From the NCBI GenBank assembly GCA_025517565.1, contig JAOPKD010000006.1, forward strand, positions 62,001-126,000: a DNA stretch of 64,000 nucleotides, written 5' to 3'. A model generated the notes under the pieces. It was not told the origin of the DNA. It worked only from the letters and a program-made list of their open reading frames with translations, and ran no database searches. Position numbers and translations under genes: made by a program. Every line of letters starts with the position of its first letter. Positions within the stretch are counted from its first letter, which is position 1. This DNA comes from Halapricum hydrolyticum (GTDB taxonomy: Archaea > Halobacteriota > Halobacteria > Halobacteriales > Haloarculaceae). Shown one piece after another: positions 17,007 to 25,222 of this stretch.

Positions 17007-17281
17007 ATCTTCGATTCGGCGTCCTCGGCCAGTTCCTTCATCCGCTTGCCGATGCGACCGGCGTCGGAGAACTCGTCGTCGCTCATCGCCGTGGCCAGGG
17101 CGTTGCCCAGGACGAACACGGCGTGTTTGTGTTCGCTCTTGGACTTGTGGACGTCCGCGGGCGTGACGTCGAGCTCCTCGTAGGGGTCGAACAGCCCCTC
17201 TTCGACGTGGTCCTGTTCGCGGAAGTACTCCATGATGGTAACCATGTGCTCGTGGAGTTCTAAGAGCTCGTCTTTGTGCAT
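17003..17281 (-). CDS. UPF0058-family protein
   Basis: A 92-residue, all-helical acidic protein beginning MHKDELLELHEHMVTIMEYF and continuing with DPYEELDVTPADVHKSKSEH and a GRIGKRMKELAEDAE helix near the end. This is the signature of UPF0058, found across haloarchaea and some methanogens, with no established function. It lacks membrane segments and obvious catalytic residues. The gene is convergent with the enoyl-CoA hydratase and downstream of the ribbon-helix-helix gene on the same strand (113 bp gap). Confidence 0.88.
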   Translation of the reverse strand: MHKDELLELHEHMVTIMEYFREQDHVEEGLFDPYEELDVTPADVHKSKSEHKHAVFVLGNALATAMSDDEFSDAGRIGKRMKELAEDAESKI

Positions 17282-17394
17282 TCGTGTGTCTTAGTTGGAC
17301 AGACGGCGGCTTAAGGATTGCCCGCCAGAGACTACCAGACGTACGTTCCGCGAGAATCGCCGCGTCCGGTCGAACGTCGACCGCCAGTTCCGAG

Positions 17395-17610
17395 TCAGAA
17401 CACGTACTCGTCGTCGTGACCCATCATCCCGTCGTCTTCCAGTCCCGGCTCTTCCTCCTCGTCGATCGGCCCGCTCGTCTTGTAGGCTTTCAATCCTGTC
17501 GAGAGCAGATCTTCGATCGCTTCCTCGCGGTTGAGGAACTCGCCTTTCTCGACGAGCTGGGCGATCTGCATCTCCAGGTGCTCCGGTACGTTGATCTCTA
17601 CTTTCGCCAT
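17395..17610 (-). CDS. Ribbon-helix-helix DNA-binding protein
   Basis: A 71-residue protein from the ATG at 17608-17610. Residues 1-45 (MAKVEINVPEHLEMQI, then GEFLNREEAIEDLLSTGL) form a CopG/MetJ-like ribbon-helix-helix: one beta strand for DNA contacts followed by two helices. The tail is acidic (PIDEEEEPGLEDDG) and ends near Met-Met-Gly-His. Such proteins are dimeric repressors, often autoregulated. The target is unknown. It lies between the amylase gene and UPF0058 on the same strand. Confidence 0.85.
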   Translation of the reverse strand: MAKVEINVPEHLEMQIAQLVEKGEFLNREEAIEDLLSTGLKAYKTSGPIDEEEEPGLEDDGMMGHDDEYVF

Positions 17611-17698
17611 CGGACTGTTCCCCGCTTCGCCAGAGGGGCATTTAAGTCTGACGGGGTTGCAGCCTCCAGTCCAGTGGTCGCTGCGGGGCCGTACAGTC

Positions 17699-19873
17699 TC
17701 ACAGTTCGGCTCTGTCAGCACGGAGGACGACCGCGTGCTCGACGCTGACGCCGTCGCCGTCGGAGACGTCGATGTCGGTCAGCAGATCGGTCGTTTCGAC
17801 GCCGGCCGGTAGCGAGACGGTCGCGGCGTCCCCCCCGAAGTTGAGCACGACCAGTACCTGCCCGTCCTCGCTCCCGCGGGCGTAGGCGACGACCCCGTCC
17901 GGCTGGTCGTCGAGTTCGATCGGCGTCGTCGGAGCGTCGCTTGCCAGTTCGGACAGCGAGTCGCGGGCCGCGATCAGGTTCTCGTAGTAGGCCGTGAGTT
18001 CCTCGTCGACATCGTCCCAGTTCATCGTCCCGCGCTGGTCGGCGACGCCGGTCTCCTGGCCGTAGTAGAGCATCGGCGCGCCGGGCAGGGTGAACGTCGC
18101 CGCGCCGGCAGCCATCTGCGAGTCGCGGTCGCCGATCGAGAGATACCGTTCCATGTCGTGGTTTTCGACGTAGTTGAGGAAGGCCGTGTGGCCGGGGTAG
18201 CCCTCCGTCGCCCGATCGTCGAGCACGTCGTTGACGGCCGTGGCGTCTGCCTCGCCCCGGCCGATCGCGCGAAGCGTCTCGTTGAACCCGTAATCGAAGT
18301 GGGCGTCGAACTGGTTCTCCGCGAGGTCGCTGTGCCAGGGGACCGTCTCGTCGAGCAGGAGAAAGTCCTCGTCGCGGGCCTTGACGCGGTCGCGGACGTT
18401 CATCCAGAAGCTCCGCGGGACGCCCCAGGCGACGTCACACCGGAAGCCGTCGACGATCCCCTGCCAGTGGTCGACGACGTCGAGCAGCCACGACCGCAGC
18501 GCCAGCGAGTCGTAATCGACGACCGGGATCCCCTGCCAGTACGCGTAGGTCAGGGCCGTGTCGCCGTACGCCCACTCGTAGAGCCCGCGGAAGAACTCCT
18601 GATCGTCCTCGGCGACGTTTCGGTCGTGCTTTGCGGCCTGGAAGTACGGGTGTTCGCGGGCCGTGTGGTTGATGACGAGGTCGAAGATGACCCTGATGTC
18701 TCGCTCGTGGGCGGCCTCGACCAGCGCCTCGAAGTCCTCGGTGCTGCCCAGGTCGTCGGCCGTCTCGTAGTAGTCGATGACGTCGTAGCCGTGCGGGCCG
18801 CCCGGCTGGGTCTCGTCGCGGTGGCTGTGGGCGTCCAGGACCGGCGTCAGCCAGAGCGCGTCGACGCCCAGCTCCTCGAGATAGTCGAGCCGACTCTCGA
18901 TCGTCTCGAAGGTCACCTCGTCGTCGAACCGGCGGACGAAGATCTCGTAGATCGTCGCGTCTTCGATCCACTCCGGGGGATCGTTGGGGTGTGCCGTCGA
19001 GCCGTCCGGCTCCAGGCGGACGAAATCGGCGACGCTGTGGCGATCGTCGACCGCGACGGCGTGGATTCTGACGGTCTCAGTAACCGCTTCGACGGGAACG
19101 GTCGCGGTGTGAGACGTCCCCGAGACCGACGACGGGACGAGGAGTCCGGGATCGTCCAGTGCGTCCCGATCGCGGTCGTCGACGTAGAACTCCACGTCCA
19201 GATCCTCGACGGCGTTGTCGCTGTCGGGACTGGGTCGGGCGTCGGCCTCGACGATGAATTGATCGCCGTCCTCGTTCAACTCGGCACTGAGCGTGACCCG
19301 CGGCTGAGGGTCGTCTTCGTCTTCCTTGGGGAACGCCCTGACGGTCAACTCGCAGGTCTCGTCCGGGCCGTCCATCTCCAGGCGGTACTCGCCCGGCACG
19401 TCCGGCTCGAAGTGAACGACTGACGTATCGCCGAGGTCCGCCTCGGAGGCCGCTGGGGCCTCGGCGATCGACCATGCGTAGTCGGCGTCCCGATCCGGAT
19501 CGAACGGCGCGAGGTCGCCGTCGACGCCGGACAGCTCGACGTCGAGTGGCGAGAGGTTCGTGTCCGTTCCGGGCCCGTGCAGGAGTTCGCCCAGCGGCTC
19601 GGCCCCGACGCTTGTGAACCGCGGCGGACCAGGATGGTGCGAGTCTCCGGGTTCGATCCGCGGCACGTCCGACGGCTGGAGCAGTTCACTGGACGGCTCC
19701 GACGGCGTGGGCGTTTCCGTCTTCCCCGCCGTCGTGGTGTCTGTCCCCGTCGGCGTCTCCGTTCCGTCGCCGTCAGCGTTACACCCGGTGATGGCTCCGA
19801 TACCGGCTACCCCCGCGGCAGCGAGTATCCGGCGGCGCGTCAACTGGTTCGACTTGTCGGTATGTGGGGCCAT
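17699..19873 (-). CDS. Secreted GH13 alpha-amylase-family lipoprotein
   Basis: A 724-residue protein from the ATG at 19871-19873 (an upstream ATG at 19900 is also possible). The N-terminus is a Tat signal with a lipobox (TRRRILAAAGVAGIGAITGC), so it is exported folded and anchored by lipid. A Thr/Glu/Pro linker and a beta-sandwich-like region follow to about residue 290. The catalytic barrel shows all four GH13 regions: FDLVINHT, DGFRCDVAW, LLDETV and NYVENHD. These place the nucleophile, acid/base and third acid at about D480, E509 and D573. It hydrolyses alpha-glucans outside the cell. The C-terminal beta domain ends at 17699. Specificity among amylase, pullulanase and cyclodextrinase is open. 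Confidence 0.92.
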   Translation of the reverse strand: MAPHTDKSNQLTRRRILAAAGVAGIGAITGCNADGDGTETPTGTDTTTAGKTETPTPSEPSSELLQPSDVPRIEPGDSHHPGPPRFTSVGAEPLGELLHGPGTDTNLSPLDVELSGVDGDLAPFDPDRDADYAWSIAEAPAASEADLGDTSVVHFEPDVPGEYRLEMDGPDETCELTVRAFPKEDEDDPQPRVTLSAELNEDGDQFIVEADARPSPDSDNAVEDLDVEFYVDDRDRDALDDPGLLVPSSVSGTSHTATVPVEAVTETVRIHAVAVDDRHSVADFVRLEPDGSTAHPNDPPEWIEDATIYEIFVRRFDDEVTFETIESRLDYLEELGVDALWLTPVLDAHSHRDETQPGGPHGYDVIDYYETADDLGSTEDFEALVEAAHERDIRVIFDLVINHTAREHPYFQAAKHDRNVAEDDQEFFRGLYEWAYGDTALTYAYWQGIPVVDYDSLALRSWLLDVVDHWQGIVDGFRCDVAWGVPRSFWMNVRDRVKARDEDFLLLDETVPWHSDLAENQFDAHFDYGFNETLRAIGRGEADATAVNDVLDDRATEGYPGHTAFLNYVENHDMERYLSIGDRDSQMAAGAATFTLPGAPMLYYGQETGVADQRGTMNWDDVDEELTAYYENLIAARDSLSELASDAPTTPIELDDQPDGVVAYARGSEDGQVLVVLNFGGDAATVSLPAGVETTDLLTDIDVSDGDGVSVEHAVVLRADRAEL

Positions 19874-19991
19874 ACCTTGGGCAGATGGCCCTGCGCTCAT
19901 AAGGATTAGGATATTTGTTCATCATACTTTCCGCGCCGGGCCGCGTCTCCAACGGGAGCGTTGATATCGCTGGCTCCCCACAGGACCAGAT

Positions 19992-20675
19992 ATGACCGAC
20001 GAGGCGGAATACGAGGAGTACCGGAACACGCTCGACGAGATCGTCGACGGTGGGGGGTGCGTGGAGACGATGACTGCCGCCCAGGGGTTGCGCCGGGGTG
20101 AGACGTCACGGCGGGACCTCCTGGGTAGCGACGCGATCGCCGGGTCGGTCTCGGACGTGATCAGGGAGGTCGACGCCGAGGACGTTCGGGCGACGTTGCG
20201 GGAGGGATACGACGACCTCGCTGACGTACGGGAGGCCTTCAGGGAGACGGTCGACCCGGCGCTGTTCGACGTGCTGGCCGCGGACGGCGTCGATCTCGCG
20301 ATGGACGCCCTCACGCTCGATCCGGCGGTCTGTCTGAAGACCTTCACCGAGGCCGATCTCGACGAGGCGATCACGCTCGTCCCGAACGTCTCTAAGGACG
20401 GCGTCGTCGGTCGGATCGTCGCCCGGGTGACAGCCGCGGGCGAACCCGTGACGGTCCACGCGATCCCGTCGTGGGACCGTTCCTACGCGGTCCGGGACAG
20501 CACTCGGCTCGTCTTGCCCGACGGGACGATCGAAGACTGTGCGGACGCGTCCGAACGCGGCACGGGCGTCGACTGCGATCCCGAACAGGCCGCCCGAACC
20601 GAGTACGTCCAGACGGCCTGCACCGTCGCGGGCGAGACGTACGTTCTCACGACGACCTGCTCGCCGGCACAGTAG
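19992..20675 (+). CDS. Orphan acidic protein with a Cys-rich tail
   Basis: I do not recognise this 227-residue protein. It starts at the ATG at 19992, 118 bp from the divergent amylase start. A helical region spans about residues 40-125 (DVIREVDAEDVRATLREGYD; DDLADVREAFRETVDPALFD). Beta-rich sequence follows (VGRIVARVTAAGEPVTVHAI). Four of its six cysteines are in the last ~50 residues (IEDCADA, GVDCDPEQ, QTACTVAG, TTTCSPAQ), suggesting a metal site or disulfides. GETSRRDLLGS near residue 37 looks like a twin-arginine motif but no hydrophobic stretch follows. Halocin or secreted peptide precursors were considered; nothing decisive supports that. Confidence 0.6.
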   Translation: MTDEAEYEEYRNTLDEIVDGGGCVETMTAAQGLRRGETSRRDLLGSDAIAGSVSDVIREVDAEDVRATLREGYDDLADVREAFRETVDPALFDVLAADGVDLAMDALTLDPAVCLKTFTEADLDEAITLVPNVSKDGVVGRIVARVTAAGEPVTVHAIPSWDRSYAVRDSTRLVLPDGTIEDCADASERGTGVDCDPEQAARTEYVQTACTVAGETYVLTTTCSPAQ

Positions 20676-20696
20676 GCACATCAGGGACGGCTCGCG

Positions 20697-21557
20697 TTAT
20701 GCCGCGACCGTGAGCCACGCGACGAGCACGGCCAGTCCGCCGAGGGTCGTGCTCGCGAGCGCGTGTGTTCGCATCCGGTCGAGGACCGCGTGTGCGTGCT
20801 CGTCGTGTTCGGACAGCTGGTCGATCTCGCCGCCGACCTCGCAGGTAGGCAGAAAGTCCATCGCCACGTGCAGGAACACGCCCGACGCGAACCCGAAGAC
20901 GGCGGCGTTGAAGACCGCGGAGTCCGGGAACGCGATCGTCGCGACGGGGATCGCGGTCAGACCGACGCCTGCCGCCGGCAGCAAGATCGGTAGCGCGGAG
21001 TCGCCAGCGAGCGTCGAGCGGCGGGCGGCCGCGTACCCGGCGGGGCCCTTGTGGGAGACGATCGCAACCCCGAGCAAGAGACCGAGCTCGGGCATCGCAC
21101 CGTAGATGACGCCAATAATGAGCCCGGCCGAGAGTGCGTGGGCGGCTAACTCCGTCGCGGTCGTGTCCATCGGGAGTTCCAGGTGGGTCAGCCGGTGACC
21201 AACCGTGTGAGCGTTGTACCCGATGAGGACGCCGGCGGCGATGCCGAACCCCCCTACCTGCGCGTGCTGGCTGATGGCTTGCGGGACCAGAAAAACGGCG
21301 GCACTGGTGATCATCGCGCCGCTCGCCAGGCCGTACCCCCACACCAGTCGCGTGGGGTCGCGGTCCCCCATGCGCGCCCCGAGCAGTGCGCCGCCGGCCA
21401 TCGCGCCGAAGGCGATCCAGGCGATCGCGAGCAGCTTCCACCGCTCGGTGACGACCGCCAGCACCGAGACCCCGAGAAACGCTACGACCGAACCGAGACC
21501 CAGAATCGTCTCGCCGTCGGTCAGCTCGACTCCCTGAACCGTCGATGTTCGTCCCAT
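20697..21557 (-). CDS. ZIP-family metal transporter
   Basis: A 286-residue membrane protein with eight predicted helices. ZIP features are HTVGHRLTHLELP in the variable-loop/TM4 region and HALSAGLIIGVIYGAMPEL in TM5, followed by LLLGVAIVSHKGPAGYAAAR. The His and Glu residues in these helices form the binuclear metal site of ZIP proteins, which import zinc, iron or manganese. A His/Asp-rich loop (SEHDEHAHAV) near the C-terminus could bind metal. AT-rich sequence about 24 bp upstream of the start (gttaacaac on its strand) suggests a leaderless transcript. Confidence 0.85.
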   Translation of the reverse strand: MGRTSTVQGVELTDGETILGLGSVVAFLGVSVLAVVTERWKLLAIAWIAFGAMAGGALLGARMGDRDPTRLVWGYGLASGAMITSAAVFLVPQAISQHAQVGGFGIAAGVLIGYNAHTVGHRLTHLELPMDTTATELAAHALSAGLIIGVIYGAMPELGLLLGVAIVSHKGPAGYAAARRSTLAGDSALPILLPAAGVGLTAIPVATIAFPDSAVFNAAVFGFASGVFLHVAMDFLPTCEVGGEIDQLSEHDEHAHAVLDRMRTHALASTTLGGLAVLVAWLTVAA

Positions 21558-21774
21558 TAGTAATTCAGCCCGGATAGTTGTTAACCGTCTGTGTTAGTGT
21601 CCGCCAGTCGTGAAGATAAGAGCTTCGATGCGCTGAGCGTGCCACGGTGATCACCCCGTCGGGCCCACGGGTCGCTGCGAGCCGTCGCTCGCGCTCGAAG
21701 AGTTCGCTGACGACGCCGTGAGTCTACGATTCGCCGGACGGCGCGTAGGATCGTCCCCAGCAGTTTGGCACGTG

Positions 21775-21784
21775 ATTTATGCCG
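21775..21784 (+). promoter_or_regulatory. TATA-like element of the bacterioruberin operon
   Basis: gatttatgcc is centred about 26 bp before the crtD ATG at 21804, the spacing expected for a leaderless archaeal transcript. The 246-bp gap between the divergent ZIP gene and crtD has no gene. It holds no further motif I can name. Confidence 0.45.
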
Positions 21785-21803
21785 GTTGGAAACGGTATAT
21801 CAA

Positions 21804-23369
21804 ATGATGCAATCGCTTTCGGATCTGCAGGTCGTGGTCGTCGGTGGCGGGATCGGTGGACTCTCCTCGGCGTGTTATCTCGCTGACGCCGGCGCGGACG
21901 TCACCGTGCTGGAAAAGAACGAACAGCTGGGTGGACGGGCGAGTCGGCTGGAACGCGAGGGGTTCGTCTTCGACATGGGCCCGTCGTGGTACCTCATGCC
22001 GGACGTCTTCGAGCGGTTCTTCGAGCATTTCGATCGCGAACCCGAGGAGTTCTACGAACTCGAACGGCTCGATCCACACTATCGGATCTTCTACAAAGAC
22101 GGCGAGGCGAGCAGTCTCCCCGACGCCCCGAGCAGGGGATCGAGCGACTCACAGGATCACCGGGTCATCGATATCAGCCCTGACCGGGCGGAAAACCGCG
22201 AGCTGTTCGAGTCGATCGAGCCGGGTGCTGGCGAGGCTTTCGAGGAGTATCTCGCGACCAGCGAGACCCACTACCGGACCGCGATGGAACAGTTCGTCTA
22301 CGAGGACCGCTCGCGGCTCAGAGACTGGATCGACCTGGACGTGATGCGCGCGGCCCCGATCGGGTTCCAGTTGCTGGGCTCGATGCAGGGACACGTCGAG
22401 GACTACTTCCAGAACCCCAAGCTCCAGCAGATCATGCAGTACACGCTGGTCTTCCTCGGCGGCTCCCCGGAGAACACGCCGGCGCTGTACAACATGATGA
22501 GCCACGTCGACTTCAACCTCGGCGTCTACTATCCCGTCCCGAAGGACGGCGACGGACCTGGCGGGGTTGGTGTCGTCGTCGACGCCATCGCCGAACTGGC
22601 CGAGGAACTCGGCGTCACCTTCGAAACCGACAGCGAAGTCGACGAGATCACGCGCCGAAAGGACGCTTTCCACGTCGAGACGGTCGACGGTGACATCTAC
22701 CGACCCGATCGGGTCGTCGTCAACGCCGACTACCGCCACGCCGAACAGGAGCTGATGCCCGAACACGAGCGCCAGTACGACGCTGACTACTGGGAAGGCC
22801 GCACCTATGCCCCCTCTGCGTTCCTCATGTACCTGGGCGTCGAGGGTGACGTCGAGGAACTGGCCCATCACACCCTCGTCCTGCCGGAGGACTGGGATCC
22901 GCACTTCGAGCAGATCTTCGACCGCCCGGCCTGGCCCGACGACCCCGCGTATTACCTCTGTGTCCCCTCGAAGACCGACGACGCCGTCGCGCCCGAGGGA
23001 CACAGCAACCTGTTCGTGCTCGTTCCGCTTGCACCCGGGCTGCGCGACACCGAGGCCTTGCGTGAGCGCTACCGTGAGGAGATCCTCGAGGACGTCGCGG
23101 CGAACACCGGCGTCGATCTGCGCAATCGCATCGTCGTCGAGGAGACCTTCGCCGTCGACGATTTCGTCGACCGGTACAACGCCACCGAGGGAACGGCCCT
23201 GGGACTGGCGCACACGCTCCGCCAGACCGCGCTCTTGCGGCCGAACAATCGCTCGTCGGCGGTCGACGGGCTGTACTTCACCGGCTCGTTCACCACGCCC
23301 GGAATCGGCGTCCCGATGACGCTTATCAGCGGCGAACACGCTGCACAGGCACTGGCCGAAGACCGGTGA
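21804..23369 (+). CDS. crtD: Carotenoid desaturase, CrtI family (probable carotenoid 3,4-desaturase)
   Basis: A 521-residue FAD-dependent amine-oxidase-fold enzyme. The N-terminal dinucleotide-binding loop VVVGGGIGGLSSACYLADAG is followed by LGGRASRLEREGFVFDMGPS, the CrtI signature. The C-terminus ends FTTPGIGVPMTLISGEHAAQ, also typical. Phytoene desaturase and 3,4-desaturase are close paralogues. The assignment to CrtD rests on the next two genes, lyeJ and cruF, with which crtD forms the bacterioruberin operon described in Haloarcula japonica. A hydrophilic insert (residues about 110-130, DAPSRGSSDSQDHR) is unusual. ATG at 21804 or the adjacent ATG at 21807 is the start. Confidence 0.85.
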   Translation: MMQSLSDLQVVVVGGGIGGLSSACYLADAGADVTVLEKNEQLGGRASRLEREGFVFDMGPSWYLMPDVFERFFEHFDREPEEFYELERLDPHYRIFYKDGEASSLPDAPSRGSSDSQDHRVIDISPDRAENRELFESIEPGAGEAFEEYLATSETHYRTAMEQFVYEDRSRLRDWIDLDVMRAAPIGFQLLGSMQGHVEDYFQNPKLQQIMQYTLVFLGGSPENTPALYNMMSHVDFNLGVYYPVPKDGDGPGGVGVVVDAIAELAEELGVTFETDSEVDEITRRKDAFHVETVDGDIYRPDRVVVNADYRHAEQELMPEHERQYDADYWEGRTYAPSAFLMYLGVEGDVEELAHHTLVLPEDWDPHFEQIFDRPAWPDDPAYYLCVPSKTDDAVAPEGHSNLFVLVPLAPGLRDTEALRERYREEILEDVAANTGVDLRNRIVVEETFAVDDFVDRYNATEGTALGLAHTLRQTALLRPNNRSSAVDGLYFTGSFTTPGIGVPMTLISGEHAAQALAEDR

Positions 23370-23386
23370 CTGAAGCGAGTCGACCC

Positions 23387-24271
23387 ATGCCCGACACCAG
23401 TCTCGGCGATCGGTTCGGCGGCGTCCTCCCCTCCGAGGAGTCGTCGCTGGGATATCTGTTCTGGCTTTCGCGACCCCGATTCTGGCTGTATCTGGCCGGA
23501 CCGGTGATCGTCGGGGTTGCCTACGCCGCCAGCACGCCCCGAGCGCTGTTCTCACCGCTCGCCGTCGCGCTGTTCGCGTACTTCCTCGTGCCCGCGAACG
23601 TCTTCCTGTACGGGATCAACGACGTCTTCGACGCCGATATCGACGAGGCCAATCCCAAGAAAGACGAGAAGGAAGTACGCTATCGGGGCGATCCGCTGGT
23701 GATCCTGGCGGTGTTCGCGGCCGGCGGCCTCGGCGTGTTGCTGGTGCTGTTCCTGAACGCCGAGGCGATCGCTCCGATCGGGCTGTTCTATCTGCTCGCG
23801 ATCGAGTACAGCGCGCCCCCGCTGCGGTTCAAGACGACGCCGCTTCTGGACTCACTCTCGAACGGCCTGTACGCGCTCCCGGGGATCGCTGCCTACGCCG
23901 CGGTCGCGGGCCAGTACCCGCCGCTCGCGGCGATGGTCGGCGGCTGGCTGTGGACGATGGCGATGCACACCTTCAGCGCGATTCCCGACATCGAACCCGA
24001 CCGCGAGGCGGGAATCCGAACGACGGCGACACTACTTGGGAAAGAGTGGACCTACGCCTACTGTGCGCTCGTCTGGCTCGGTGCAGCGGTCGCGTTCGGC
24101 GTCGTCCACCCGTTCCTCGGTGGCGTGCTGGGCGTCTACCCGCTGATCGCGATCGCGATCACCCGCTCTGAAGTGGCGGTCGATCGGGCCTACTGGTGGT
24201 TCCCGGCGATCAATACGGTCGTCGGCGCAGTGCTGACCATGGCGGCGCTGTGGGTGATGCTGCATGCCTGA
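23387..24271 (+). CDS. lyeJ: Lycopene elongase (UbiA-family prenyltransferase)
   Basis: A 294-residue UbiA-superfamily membrane protein. Asp-rich motifs are YGINDVFDADIDEANPKKDE and FSAIPDIEPDREAGIRTTAT. By position it is the bifunctional lycopene elongase/1,2-hydratase that adds two C5 units to lycopene on the way to C50 bacterioruberin. The start could be ATG 23387, or GTG 23366, which overlaps the crtD stop by 4 bp. It overlaps cruF by 8 bp, so all three genes form one operon. Confidence 0.87.
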   Translation: MPDTSLGDRFGGVLPSEESSLGYLFWLSRPRFWLYLAGPVIVGVAYAASTPRALFSPLAVALFAYFLVPANVFLYGINDVFDADIDEANPKKDEKEVRYRGDPLVILAVFAAGGLGVLLVLFLNAEAIAPIGLFYLLAIEYSAPPLRFKTTPLLDSLSNGLYALPGIAAYAAVAGQYPPLAAMVGGWLWTMAMHTFSAIPDIEPDREAGIRTTATLLGKEWTYAYCALVWLGAAVAFGVVHPFLGGVLGVYPLIAIAITRSEVAVDRAYWWFPAINTVVGAVLTMAALWVMLHA

Positions 24272-25160
24272 ATCGCCGTTCCCGCCCCTGGAGCGACGGG
24301 ACCGGGCCGGCATCGAGGACTGGCTCGACCGCCTGGTCTCGGAGAACCGCTTTACGATCGCGGTGGTCTTCCCCGCTGTCGGCGCGATATCGCTGTACGC
24401 CTCGGCGATGGGGTGGTATCCCGATCCGGTCTCGTTCATGTCGTTCAACCCGTGGTTCATCCTGCTGGGCGTGATCGTTATGCGGCTGCCGCTGGTCGCC
24501 GGCCTCGCGCCGCTGGTCGATCGGCGGGCCGCGTTCGCGCTGGCGGCCGTCACGGCCTACGCCTTCGGGATCGAGATGCTCGGCGTCTCGACGGGCTGGC
24601 CCTACGGGGCCTTTGAGTACGGGATCGACCTCGGGCCGATGCTTTTGGGACTGGTCCCGATCGGTCTCCCCGTGTTTTTCTTCCCGCTGGTGCTCAACAG
24701 CTATCTGCTCGATCTGCTGTTGCTCGGCGAGAAGGCTCGATCGACGTCGGTCCGCTTGCTCGCGGTGATCGCGACGGTGCTACTGATGGATCTCGTCCTG
24801 GACCCGGCGGCCGTCGGGCTGGGCTTCTGGATGTACGAGGGCGGCGGCGCTTATTACGGCGTCCCGTGGTCGAACTACGCCGGCTGGGTGCTCTCGGCGA
24901 CCGTCTCGGTCGTCCTGTTCGACGTCGCGTTCGACACCGAGGCGCTGTTCGCCCGCCTGCGCTCGTGTCCGTTCATGCTCGACGATCTGGTGAGCTTCGT
25001 CATCCTCTGGGGGACGATCAACGTCGCCTTCGGCAACTGGATCCCGGCCGGATTCGCGGGTCTGTTCGGCGTCAGTCTGCTCGTGACCGACCGCTTCGAC
25101 TTCGACGTCCGCGATACGATCCCCGGAGCGGGCTGGGTCGCGCCACCGAAAAGCGACTAG
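24264..25160 (+). CDS. cruF: Bisanhydrobacterioruberin hydratase
   Basis: A 298-residue integral membrane protein with about seven hydrophobic segments and the CruF/DUF422 features GVSTGWPYGAFEYGIDLGPM and LVLDPAAVGLGFWMYEGGG. The enzyme hydrates the C50 chain ends and gives bacterioruberin, the red membrane pigment. Its ATG at 24264 overlaps the end of lyeJ. It is the last gene of the crtD-lyeJ-cruF operon. The next gene begins 62 bp later and is metabolically unrelated. Confidence 0.88.
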   Translation: MPESPFPPLERRDRAGIEDWLDRLVSENRFTIAVVFPAVGAISLYASAMGWYPDPVSFMSFNPWFILLGVIVMRLPLVAGLAPLVDRRAAFALAAVTAYAFGIEMLGVSTGWPYGAFEYGIDLGPMLLGLVPIGLPVFFFPLVLNSYLLDLLLLGEKARSTSVRLLAVIATVLLMDLVLDPAAVGLGFWMYEGGGAYYGVPWSNYAGWVLSATVSVVLFDVAFDTEALFARLRSCPFMLDDLVSFVILWGTINVAFGNWIPAGFAGLFGVSLLVTDRFDFDVRDTIPGAGWVAPPKSD

Positions 25161-25222
25161 TCGTTGCTCGCAGGTGGACCGATACCGACATGGGTTTGTC
25201 GTGCCCGATCCAACCGCGGACG

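Noticed and set aside
18158-19423. Plus-strand open frame of 421 codons inside the amylase gene
   Set aside because: The amylase on the other strand carries all four GH13 regions; this frame is Val/Asp/Arg repeats without features.
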